A stretch of 9,326 nucleotides of DNA from Candidatus Poribacteria bacterium. GTDB lineage: Bacteria; Poribacteria; WGA-4E; WGA-3G. The notes under the pieces are model-generated. The model was given only the letters and a program-made list of their open reading frames with translations. It was not told the DNA's origin and did no database searches. Each line of letters opens with the position of its first letter. The first letter of the stretch is position 1. Positions 1-5,974 of this stretch are shown in pieces. Location of the stretch: NCBI GenBank assembly GCA_028818995.1, contig JAPPMR010000923.1, positions 1 through 9,326 on the forward strand, written 5' to 3'. The position numbers and the translations under genes were made by a program.

Positions 1-22
1 GCGATTCGGAGATCGCTCCTAC
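1..22. repeat. REP-like palindromic repeat, copy 1
   Basis: This copy starts at the window edge, so it may be truncated. It is identical over 22 nt to 4474-4495. It folds as GCGAT (1-5), loop TCGGAG, ATCGC (12-16), followed by CTCCTAC. A diverged third copy lies at 6990-7009. Short intergenic palindromes of this type are common in large environmental bacterial genomes. The function is unknown. Confidence 0.7.
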
Positions 23-179
23 AGAAATGTGTCTCTTTAATTTCAAAGTTCACCACAGTTGGCACAAATCTGATACCATATAGACTATAGTAAAACGAGC
101 GTGGTATGGATCACATCACCACTATAGTGTATGCGCCTTTGTATGTATCGGAGGCATGCTACTACAAATAAACTATAGG

Positions 180-197
180 AAAGACTGCGAAGTCTTT
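180..197. terminator. Possible weak terminator hairpin downstream of nadA
   Basis: AAAGACT (180-186), loop GCGA and AGTCTTT (191-197) form a perfect 7-bp stem. It lies about 83 nt past the nadA stop codon. The arms supply A and T tracts on both strands, but the T run is only three or four bases, so termination in either direction is a weak inference. Nothing else was recognised in the non-coding stretch 23-279. Confidence 0.3.
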
Positions 198-279
198 TGG
201 AGATTTATGTTTGAAACTGTGGGATGGGAAACTGCATAATCCTAAGTCCAAAACGGCTAACTGCGAATAAATTTTGTTT

Positions 280-1398
280 CTATACGCTTGCTTCAAGCAT
301 ACGCTCAATTGGCAAGCGAGCTTTGTCAATCACTTCGGGGTCCAACGTAACTTCATATTCGTTGAGGTCTTCACCACTATCAATCGCTTCTAAAATATTC
401 GCAATCTTATCCAAACGGACTTTTGCCATGTGTGAACATCGCACCGAACACGCTGTCCAAAATTCTACTTTTGGAAATTCTTGTGCTAAATTGGAGGTTA
501 ATTCACACTCCGAGGCAACAAACGCCCGTTCTAATTGATTATTTTCTACACGTGCCGCTATATCCTTCATTATTTGGCTGGTGCTACCGTAAAAATCGGC
601 TTCTTTCAAGACATTTGGACGGCATTCCCAATGTGCATATAATTTTCGTTTTGAATGTCCTTTTGGAATCTCAAAAGATTCGCGTATCGCAAGTAGGTCT
701 GAGAGTGTAAATCTTTCGTGAACTTCACAAACTGCACCGCGTGCTGTGTTATCTTTACCGGGATAAACTACATTTTTTTCACCCTTCAACTCTTCTTCTA
801 AATTTTGTGCGAAGAAGATATCAGGAACGAAAATTATTGTATCTCCGGGCATAGTTTTGGCAATGTGTGCAGCATTGGCAGACGTACAACAGATATCGGA
901 TTCCGCTTTAGCGTCTGCATAACTATTCACATAAATCATGACGGGGGCACCTGGGTAAAGTTCTTTTAACTTTCGGACATCTTCAGCACCGAAGTTATCA
1001 GCAAGTGAACACCCCGCTGTTTTATCTGCTACTAATACAGTTTTGTCTGGACTCAGGATTTTTGCCGTTTCTGCCATGAACGGCACACCGTTAAAGATGA
1101 GATACGGTGCTTCTGTCTTTGCAGCAAACATGCTCAGTCCCAACGAGTCACCTTGTTCCTCTTTTTCGGATAATCCGAAAACTAACGGCTCCATGTAGTT
1201 GTGACCTAACATCACAACATCATGTTTTTTCTTCAACGTTCTTATCTTGTGTATGGTTTTGGCATGTACCTCTATATCAAGAGATGTTAAACTCGGGTGA
1301 TGTCGATTATACAACTCGTTTTTAACGTCTTCAAACGTTAGTTCCTTACTACCATTCAGCGCATTTTCTACTGGAGGACTTTTTCCTGTAGGATGCAT
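280..1398 (-). CDS. nadA: Quinolinate synthase NadA
   Basis: NadA condenses iminoaspartate with dihydroxyacetone phosphate to give quinolinate in de novo NAD synthesis. It is a cytoplasmic [4Fe-4S] enzyme. The protein has the usual NadA landmarks: GHNYMEP, AGCSLAD, SDICCTSANA, HWECRP and CSVRCSHM. The expected three cluster ligands are Cys130, Cys259 and Cys321, counted from the chosen ATG. Length is 372 residues, normal for the longer NadA subtype. I chose ATG at 1396-1398 because GGAG (1409-1412) is 10 nt upstream. A GTG three codons earlier (1405-1407) would sit only one base from that GGAG. No nadB or nadC is adjacent in this window. A strong promoter lies at 1480-1508, and the leader carries a long hairpin (1421-1460). 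Confidence 0.96.
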   Translation of the reverse strand: MHPTGKSPPVENALNGSKELTFEDVKNELYNRHHPSLTSLDIEVHAKTIHKIRTLKKKHDVVMLGHNYMEPLVFGLSEKEEQGDSLGLSMFAAKTEAPYLIFNGVPFMAETAKILSPDKTVLVADKTAGCSLADNFGAEDVRKLKELYPGAPVMIYVNSYADAKAESDICCTSANAAHIAKTMPGDTIIFVPDIFFAQNLEEELKGEKNVVYPGKDNTARGAVCEVHERFTLSDLLAIRESFEIPKGHSKRKLYAHWECRPNVLKEADFYGSTSQIMKDIAARVENNQLERAFVASECELTSNLAQEFPKVEFWTACSVRCSHMAKVRLDKIANILEAIDSGEDLNEYEVTLDPEVIDKARLPIERMLEASV

Positions 1399-1420
1399 GC
1401 TAATCACGCTCCAAACTATT

Positions 1421-1460
1421 TACTAATAAATGGGTAATGTCTATAAACCCATTTTTAGTA
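1421..1460 (-). promoter_or_regulatory. Long hairpin in the nadA leader (candidate regulatory element)
   Basis: The arms 1421-1435 and 1447-1460 pair as a 14-bp stem with one bulged base around an 11-nt loop. The core is AAATGGGT/ACCCATTT and the outer part TACTAA/TTAGTA. It lies between the predicted nadA start site (about 1473) and the ribosome binding site (1409-1412), so it would be transcribed in the 5' leader. It could be an RNA control element or a repressor operator for NAD control. I do not recognise it as a known NAD riboswitch or as an NrtR or NiaR site. Seen: the palindrome. Inferred: its role. Confidence 0.5.
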
Positions 1461-1479
1461 GGACTTCTTTATTCTTATT

Positions 1480-1508
1480 AGGATACCCACAAATTCTTTT
1501 TTTGTCAA
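1480..1508 (-). promoter_or_regulatory. nadA promoter (sigma70-type)
   Basis: On the minus strand, TTGACA (1503-1508) is followed by a 17-nt spacer and TATCCT (1480-1485). The -35 box matches consensus at 6/6 and the -10 at 4/6. The start site is predicted near 1473, giving a leader of about 75 nt before the nadA ATG. Confidence 0.6.
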
Positions 1509-1549
1509 GTTTAACACACAAAAACGCTAAATATTTGCCAAATTTTAGT

Positions 1550-2110
1550 ATGAACATAAAAAAAATGCTTTGTCTTATTCTTATTACGTGTTTAATTTTG
1601 AATTTGAGTTTAGCTGCGGAGGGTTTTTCGGTTAAACTTAGGGGAAAACTTGCTCTTGCCGGAATTCTCTCAGGAGTAGCATATCTTACATACACGTTTG
1701 TTAAACGCGATATGCATGCTGCGGAAGATTTACAGATACAACTCGGTCCTCCCGAACGTATCATCCAATTTGAACGTGGATTTGACCAGTGGGATGTCCA
1801 TTACTACCGTGAACATTCGTATTTTTTTCTAAACAACCGCTTTATAAGGAAAAAGACTCAGAAAGCCTTTTTCCTCAATCAAGCATCTCCAGACTTAGCG
1901 TTGATGGGACAAGGTTTTTTCCTTCATAGAACAGGACGATCAGATAATCCATTTTCTCTTACTTATAAGCCTTTTTCAATGAACCCCAGGTGGTTGTCAC
2001 TTTACCCTTTGCATCAACGGCGAGCCCCTCAACCTGTCTCTTTCTATCCTCGTCTGTTGGAAGACGGACGTTTGCCTGTCCTGCTGCAGCGGCACCCGTT
2101 TTTGAAGTAA
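1550..2110 (+). CDS. Exported or membrane protein of unknown function, 3' end antisense to neighbour
   Basis: I do not recognise the family. The chosen ATG gives 186 residues. A basic start (MNIKK) is followed by a hydrophobic segment (about 6-22) ending near LAAEG, a plausible signal peptide, and by a second hydrophobic segment (about 34-51). A soluble part rich in aromatic and charged residues follows (LGPPERIIQFERGF, WDVHYYREH, FFLNNRFIRK). The frame stays open upstream to 1430, but that part is antisense to the nadA leader hairpin and lacks a signal-peptide start. From 1959 (residue 137 on) it runs antisense inside the convergent CBM-like gene, so the last 50 residues are probably not ancestral sequence. 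No clear ribosome binding site precedes the ATG. It may be a gene that lost its original stop, or a partly decayed one. Confidence 0.5.
   Translation: MNIKKMLCLILITCLILNLSLAAEGFSVKLRGKLALAGILSGVAYLTYTFVKRDMHAAEDLQIQLGPPERIIQFERGFDQWDVHYYREHSYFFLNNRFIRKKTQKAFFLNQASPDLALMGQGFFLHRTGRSDNPFSLTYKPFSMNPRWLSLYPLHQRRAPQPVSFYPRLLEDGRLPVLLQRHPFLK
1848..1874 (-). terminator. Likely rho-independent terminator after the CBM-like gene
   Basis: On the minus strand GGAAAAAGGCT and AGTCTTTTTCC pair over 11 positions, including one G-U, around a TTCTG loop. An A tract leads in and a T tract leads out, as in an intrinsic terminator. It is about 85 nt beyond the stop codon at 1959. On the plus strand the same fold has an A-C mismatch. 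It lies inside the convergent plus-strand open frame, which weakens the case that the distal part of that frame is a real gene. Confidence 0.45.
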
Positions 2111-2633
2111 CAAAAATTGCATCTAACTTTGTAGCATCTTCACGGACTGCTATGCGCAGAATTGTCTCGCCAGCTTTATCAAACTTCCATTCCCTGTCAA
2201 AAGTTCCGGCATCTAACCAGTGATTGATACGGTCCCAGTGCCATATATTTTTTGTGCCGATACTCCATCGGTACTCAGTATTTTTTGTTACCTGAGCATT
2301 TTCGTTTGGGTCAGCAGGTTGCCATGTCACCCAGAAAGAATCACTGTTACCATCCCACGCGAAAACATGACCCCATAGTGCATACTTCCCGCTTTCAGGA
2401 ATGTTGATAATGAATTCTACCCAACCTTTGTCGCCACCACCAGTCAACGGTGCACCTTCCATCCAGACATATTTTCCATCGGATGCCAGTTCATCATCTG
2501 CAATAACCATTGGCTCTTGGAGGACATTTGCTAATTCTGCTTCAAGTGCAATTTCAAAATCAGCACCATGTCCCACAGATGTTAACAAAAATACTGGAAC
2601 TATAAGCATTGAAAAAAGAATACCGTATTTCAT
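1959..2633 (-). CDS. Secreted CBM-like protein (tandem paralogue 1)
   Basis: 224 residues. A signal peptide (about 1-24, cleavage after GHGA) is followed by one beta-sandwich-like domain (about 27-176), then a linker and a conserved C-terminal tail. The domain opens with EAELANV and ends LRIAVREDATKLDAIFV, the layout of carbohydrate-binding modules of the CBM6/35 type. The fold call is by pattern only, and the ligand is unknown. The centre is very rich in tryptophan (for example WHWDRINHWL). Residues 90-149 are identical to the next gene upstream at 55 of 60 positions. The tail TTTWGSLKK ends the protein. The start is set by AAAGGAG at 2640-2646, six bases before the ATG. A TTG seven codons upstream (2652-2654) would put that site inside the gene. 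Confidence 0.85.
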   Translation of the reverse strand: MKYGILFSMLIVPVFLLTSVGHGADFEIALEAELANVLQEPMVIADDELASDGKYVWMEGAPLTGGGDKGWVEFIINIPESGKYALWGHVFAWDGNSDSFWVTWQPADPNENAQVTKNTEYRWSIGTKNIWHWDRINHWLDAGTFDREWKFDKAGETILRIAVREDATKLDAIFVTSKTGAAAAGQANVRLPTDEDRKRQVEGLAVDAKGKVTTTWGSLKKAYK

Positions 2634-2639
2634 TAAAAA

Positions 2640-2646
2640 CTCCTTT
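2640..2646 (-). promoter_or_regulatory. Ribosome binding site that fixes the start at 2633
   Basis: AAAGGAG on the minus strand, with six bases to the ATG at 2631-2633. The neighbouring paralogue has the same AAAGGAG and the same 6-nt spacing. Confidence 0.8.
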
Positions 2647-2662
2647 CTGTTCAAGATATGTT

Positions 2663-2703
2663 AGAAAAAGAGGTTGAGATAACCTAAAAGATTGTCTCAA
2701 CCT
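2663..2703 (-). terminator. Intrinsic terminator between the two CBM-like genes
   Basis: AGGTTGAGA (2671-2679) pairs perfectly with TCTCAACCT (2695-2703), a 9-bp stem with a 15-nt loop. On the minus strand it is followed at once by CTTTTTCT. It starts about 8 nt past the stop codon at 2711. It would end most transcripts after the upstream CBM-like gene, so the downstream paralogue is either read through at lower level or has its own weak promoter. Confidence 0.65.
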
Positions 2704-2710
2704 ATGGCTG

Positions 2711-3361
2711 CTATCTTTGCGCTTTAATTTTTCCCCACGTTGTTGTGAGTTTATCTTGCGGTTCAACGGGGGTAATTTTATCTTCCGGACCAGGAAAACG
2801 CGGGTTGACATCTGCCGCATCTGCAGAGAGGTTGTCGGTGACAAAGACGACATCTAATTTCGCTCCGTCTTCTCGAACAGCAATACGTAGGGTTGTTTCT
2901 CCAGCGGGGAGTTCCCATTCTCTGTCAAAGGTTCCACCATCCAACCAGTGATTGATACGGTCCCAGTGCCATGCGTTTTTTGTGCCAATACTCCATCGGT
3001 ATTCGGTATTTTTCGTTACTTGCGCGTCTTCATCTGGATCGGCAGGTTGCCACGTCACCCAGAACGAGTCGCTGTTGCCATCCCACACAAAGACATGAGC
3101 CCACAATGCATAGGTGCCTGCTTTTGGGATATTGATTACGTATTCTGCCCAACCTTTGTCGCCACCACCCGTTAAAGGTTCACCTTCCATCCAGATATAT
3201 CTTTCGCCAGACGCTTCACCATCTTCGGCAACTACCATCGGTGCTTCAAGTGTGTTTGCCATTTCAGCCTCAATTGCCCGATCATAACTGTAACTGATAC
3301 CATTTGCCAGTAGTAAACCGACTATAAAAAGCATAGAAAAAAACAACATATTGTAACGCAT
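2711..3361 (-). CDS. Secreted CBM-like protein (tandem paralogue 2)
   Basis: 216 residues. A signal peptide (about 1-25, hydrophobic FFSMLFIVGLLLANG) is followed by the same CBM6/35-like domain (about 28-175, from IEAEMAN to LDVVFVTD), a Pro- and acid-rich linker, and the tail EPQDKLTTTWGKIKAQR. It aligns without gaps to paralogue 1 from the EAE motif through residue 149, while signal peptides and linkers differ. That fits an older tandem duplication with the domain held by selection. AAAGGAG (3368-3374) is six bases before the ATG. It lies 77 nt downstream of the propeller gene and 77 nt upstream of paralogue 1. No catalytic motif is seen. A binding role for sugar or another ligand is inferred only from the fold resemblance. 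Confidence 0.85.
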   Translation of the reverse strand: MRYNMLFFSMLFIVGLLLANGISYSYDRAIEAEMANTLEAPMVVAEDGEASGERYIWMEGEPLTGGGDKGWAEYVINIPKAGTYALWAHVFVWDGNSDSFWVTWQPADPDEDAQVTKNTEYRWSIGTKNAWHWDRINHWLDGGTFDREWELPAGETTLRIAVREDGAKLDVVFVTDNLSADAADVNPRFPGPEDKITPVEPQDKLTTTWGKIKAQR

Positions 3362-3387
3362 AAATATCTCCTTTATATTTTAAATTC

Positions 3388-3434
3388 GGCACAAAATATG
3401 TGCCACTTGTTTGCCGTCATTTCATATAGACGGC
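3388..3434 (-). other. Two small hairpins between the propeller and CBM-like genes
   Basis: GGCACA (3388-3393) pairs with TGTGCC (3399-3404), and GCCGTC (3413-3418) pairs with GACGGC (3429-3434). Neither is followed by a clear T run, so a full terminator is doubtful. They could reduce read-through or mark an RNA processing site between co-transcribed genes. Confidence 0.35.
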
Positions 3435-3438
3435 GATC

Positions 3439-4425
3439 CTATTGGGCTTTAAGTTTGCCCCATTGTTGATATTGCAAAGGCGACGGTTCTATTGATAACA
3501 TGGTAGAACTACGCTGCCATTTTGGTTGTGCTGCCCAAGCACCGTTGTCAATTAGCTCACGGCGTTCGCTTCCGTCAGCATTCATCAGATGGATAACCCA
3601 TCTCCCATCCTGTTCAGATTGAAAAGCGATCATGCTGCCATCCTGCGACCACGCTGCGACCGCTTCGTCTATTGGCGTATCAGTGAGTGGTTTTTTGTTA
3701 CCACCATCCGCAGCATCCATTAGGTAAAGGTCAAAGTCTGCTTGATCAACGCCCTGTCGCATTGAGGAATACACAATATGTTTCCCATCAGGCGACCACG
3801 TAGGATATGTATCCATCAAAGGTTGATGTGTTAATCGTTGTTCCTTACGGGTCGTTATGTTAATGGTGTAGATGTCCCAATTCAACTGACGTTTTGAGTG
3901 GAAAACCAAACTGTTTCCATCAGGTGACCAAGACGGAATCTCATCTTCAAACGAGTTTGCAGTAAGGTTTTTCACAATGCCACCTTCCAATACTAAAATA
4001 TAAATATCAAAATGACCTTTGCGATTTGAGATAAAAGCAAGGTGTTTACCATCTGGTGACCAAGAAGGTGCTTTATCTGTTGCCGGGTGGTATGTCAACC
4101 TTCTCTGATGCGTGCCATCAGAGTGCATCACATAAATTTCGTGATTGTCATCGCGCTGTGAGAAAAAAGCAATCTCTGTTCCGTCTGGCGACCACATTGG
4201 ATAGTAATCCGCTGCAGGGTTAAGCGTCAGATTCACAGGTAACTTTCCGAGAGAATCTGTCAAATAAATCTCCCAATTTCCACTGATATCCGAAGCAAAC
4301 GCAATTGGCACAGCATGTGGTTGGCTGCATGCACTCTCTGTCCTAAATAAGAGTGCCAACATCAGAAAAAATACAATCAATATGCTAATAGGATTCGCAT
4401 TTTTTGTCAATATTTTATTTTGCAT
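3439..4425 (-). CDS. Exported TolB-like six-bladed beta-propeller protein
   Basis: 328 residues. A basic start and a hydrophobic segment (about 13-27) indicate export. Cys33 follows it (ESACSQ), but the lipobox is poor, with Glu at -3. The rest is a WD40-like/PD40 propeller. Six IY- or IH-type strands (NWEIY, NHEIY, HFDIY, NWDIY, DFDLY, RWVIH) alternate with WSPDG turns at about 78, 122, 166, 210 and 259 (WSQDG), plus a degenerate sixth at W303. This is the repeat of TolB, but the N-terminal TolB domain and a tol/pal neighbourhood are absent, so it is not called tolB. The protein ends SIEPSPLQYQQWGKLKAQ, a tail shared with the two genes downstream. No ribosome binding site is visible before the ATG at 4423-4425. 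A role in periplasmic or surface binding is inferred. Confidence 0.88.
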   Translation of the reverse strand: MQNKILTKNANPISILIVFFLMLALLFRTESACSQPHAVPIAFASDISGNWEIYLTDSLGKLPVNLTLNPAADYYPMWSPDGTEIAFFSQRDDNHEIYVMHSDGTHQRRLTYHPATDKAPSWSPDGKHLAFISNRKGHFDIYILVLEGGIVKNLTANSFEDEIPSWSPDGNSLVFHSKRQLNWDIYTINITTRKEQRLTHQPLMDTYPTWSPDGKHIVYSSMRQGVDQADFDLYLMDAADGGNKKPLTDTPIDEAVAAWSQDGSMIAFQSEQDGRWVIHLMNADGSERRELIDNGAWAAQPKWQRSSTMLSIEPSPLQYQQWGKLKAQ

Positions 4426-4470
4426 TTGCAGGGTTATTTAATCTGGTTTTTAATTCGTTTTAGTTGTAAA

Positions 4471-4497
4471 GTCGCGATTCGGAGATCGCTCCTACCG
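4471..4497. repeat. REP-like palindromic repeat, copy 2
   Basis: It contains 22 nt identical to the sequence at the left window edge. Stem GCGAT (4474-4478) and ATCGC (4485-4489), loop TCGGAG, then CTCCTACCG. It lies between the SDR gene and the propeller gene. Confidence 0.75.
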
Positions 4498-4563
4498 AAG
4501 AAAGCCCGTGATCAGAATTCAGCAATTATCGGAGAATTAAATGGCTATGTTGAATTCAGTATA

Positions 4564-5583
4564 TCAGAATTTACCATCGCGCACCTCAAAATGGGTCGGT
4601 TTTTGCAGTGTCCTCCCACCTATCCGAACCCATTCTGCCACCCACTCAATCATCTGACCTAAAGGCACGCACGGATACCCAAACAATTGGTGACATAGCG
4701 AAGCATTGCTCAGCAGTGCTGTTTCTGCCTCTTCTCCCTCAAAACGGACAGGTTTCTTAAGAATTTCACCGAAACGTATCGCTGTGTATCTTATAGAAAC
4801 AGTCTCCGGTCCCGTCACGTTTAGTGTTAAAGGTGGACTTTGGCAGTGTGTGAAAGAACGTAATGCTATAGCGTTTGCATCTCTTTGCCATATTACATTT
4901 ACATTTCCCATCTCAAGAGATATAGGTTCTCCAGTGTAAACTTTTTGTGCTATATCAAGTAGTATTCCATATCGGAGTTCAATTGCGTAATTCAATCGGA
5001 GAATCGCCATCGGTGTTCCGAATTGTTCCGAGAAATAGCAACATATCCGCTCCCTACCGAGACACGATTGGGCATATTCACCTATTGGCGCAACGGTGGA
5101 ACTTTCTGTCGCACCGCCCTGTGAAATAGGTGTCAACGGATTGACATTGCCTGTTGAAAAGATAACCAATCGGGAGTCCCGAAACTTTTCTGCAACACGT
5201 CCCGGCATGTAAGTGTTTAACGCCCATGTCAAATCCTCGTTCCCGGTTGCACCGAATTTCCTACCTGCCATAAAAACCACATTTTGAACATTGGGTAGGT
5301 TTTGTAGGTTGTTTTCCGAAAGTAGGTCCGCGACAATTGTTTCAACCCCGACTTCATGCAGGAATTCCTGTATACCGGGATTTGAAAAACGGGATACACC
5401 GATAACCTTTTTAGCGACACCCGCACAATCAATAGCACGTTTTGCCAGTTTTGAAAGCGACGGTCCCATCTTCCCACCAACACCAAGAATAAGGATATCA
5501 CCCTCTAAAGAATCGATTGCCGATATTACCTCGGTTGTTGGTTCTGATAGATATGATTCTAACTGAGATTCCGTTTTTATCAA
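4564..5583 (-). CDS. NAD(P)-dependent epimerase/dehydratase-like (extended SDR) protein
   Basis: 339 residues. After a 27-residue lead comes a Rossmann start, DILILGVGGKMG, with the G-x-G-G-x-x-G nucleotide-binding pattern at 34-40. An acidic VADLL (84-88), VVFMAGRKFG (102-111) and LVIFSTGNV (139-147) follow, as in extended SDR proteins acting on nucleotide sugars or similar substrates. At the catalytic Tyr position it reads EYAQSCLGRER, so the usual YxxxK is Y170xxxC174. Either the lysine has been replaced, or the protein binds cofactor without classical SDR catalysis. The substrate is unknown. The start is TTG (5581-5583) with no Shine-Dalgarno, chosen because the Rossmann motif leaves little room for a later start. 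A promoter lies at 5646-5674. The gene is 138 nt upstream of the propeller gene, with a REP-like repeat between. Confidence 0.85.
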   Translation of the reverse strand: MIKTESQLESYLSEPTTEVISAIDSLEGDILILGVGGKMGPSLSKLAKRAIDCAGVAKKVIGVSRFSNPGIQEFLHEVGVETIVADLLSENNLQNLPNVQNVVFMAGRKFGATGNEDLTWALNTYMPGRVAEKFRDSRLVIFSTGNVNPLTPISQGGATESSTVAPIGEYAQSCLGRERICCYFSEQFGTPMAILRLNYAIELRYGILLDIAQKVYTGEPISLEMGNVNVIWQRDANAIALRSFTHCQSPPLTLNVTGPETVSIRYTAIRFGEILKKPVRFEGEEAETALLSNASLCHQLFGYPCVPLGQMIEWVAEWVRIGGRTLQKPTHFEVRDGKF

Positions 5584-5645
5584 AGCGATATAAAGTTAAG
5601 TGGTTAAATTTCTGAAAGCGGTTAAAACAATCAACAATATAACAC

Positions 5646-5674
5646 ATCGTATCAACATGATTAATTATTGTCAA
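5646..5674 (-). promoter_or_regulatory. Promoter of the SDR gene
   Basis: Minus strand TTGACA (5669-5674), 17-nt spacer, TACGAT (5646-5651, 4/6). The start is predicted near 5639, about 56 nt before the TTG start codon. The rest of the gap 5584-5974 holds the hairpin at 5748-5789 and the tandem array at 5797-5894. Confidence 0.5.
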
Positions 5675-5747
5675 GGAAAAGGCAGAGTTATCAGGGTTAT
5701 TTAGTTTTAAGAATTATCGGCTAATAGTTTATACTGAGAGTTTATAT

Positions 5748-5789
5748 TGTAGGTCGGGTTGAGTTTCGCTTCGCCCTTCCCGATCTACA
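5748..5789. repeat. Long intergenic hairpin (REP/ERIC-like palindrome)
   Basis: TGTAGGTCGGG (5748-5758) pairs with CCCGATCTACA (5779-5789) over 11 positions with one G-U. The 20-nt interior contains TTGAGTTTCGCTTCGCCC. It resembles a family of GTAGGTTGGGTTGAG-type palindromes that I recall from many bacterial genomes. No open frame crosses it convincingly. Confidence 0.6.
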
Positions 5790-5796
5790 CATTGAA

Positions 5797-5894
5797 TTAG
5801 GACGTTTGCACGTCACATTTAGGACGTTTGCACGTCACTTTTAGGACGTTACACGTCACATTTAGGACGTTTTGCACGTCACAGTGACGTGCAA
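5797..5894. repeat. Tandem array of four ~22-bp palindromic units with an inverted cap
   Basis: Four units begin TTAGGACGT at 5797, 5819, 5841 and 5862, spaced 22, 22 and 21 bp. Each has invariant arms GACGT and ACGTC around a loop of 4, 4, 3 or 5 nt (TTGC, TTGC, TAC, TTTGC), followed by ACNT or ACAG. The last unit joins an inverted half: TTGCACGTCAC (5872-5882), A, GTGACGTGCAA (5884-5894), a perfect 11-bp inverted repeat. One further GTGACGTGA is at 5917-5925. There are no unique spacers, so it is not CRISPR. A spacing of about two helical turns suits a protein-binding array. It lies upstream of the SDR promoter and past the 3' end of the gene at 5975. Confidence 0.85.
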
Positions 5895-5974
5895 GAAGTC
5901 AAGCGGTACAAGGAATGTGACGTGATTTTCAGCTTTTTTTAGTTCAGGTGTGAAACCCACTTATTGCTTTAGCG

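Noticed and set aside
1430..1549. Upstream extension of the plus-strand gene to an ATG at 1430
   Set aside because: This part is antisense to the nadA leader hairpin and promoter, and the signal-peptide-like start lies at 1550.
4321..4335. Lipoprotein signal at Cys33 of the propeller protein
   Set aside because: The residues before the cysteine are ESA, and Glu at -3 does not fit a normal lipobox. I call it only exported.
4382..4410. Minus-strand promoter TTGACA-17-TAGCAT for the propeller gene
   Set aside because: It lies inside the first codons of the gene. Starting after it would remove the basic part of the signal peptide. TTGACA is frequent by chance in AT-rich DNA. It remains possible if the annotated start is wrong.
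4511..4571. Short direct repeats ATCAGAATT and GAATTCAG around the SDR stop codon
   Set aside because: They are too short and AT-rich to support an element, and no clear stem or T run makes a terminator.
5797..5884. CRISPR array
   Set aside because: The units are contiguous or separated only by repeat-derived bases. There are no unique spacers and no cas genes.
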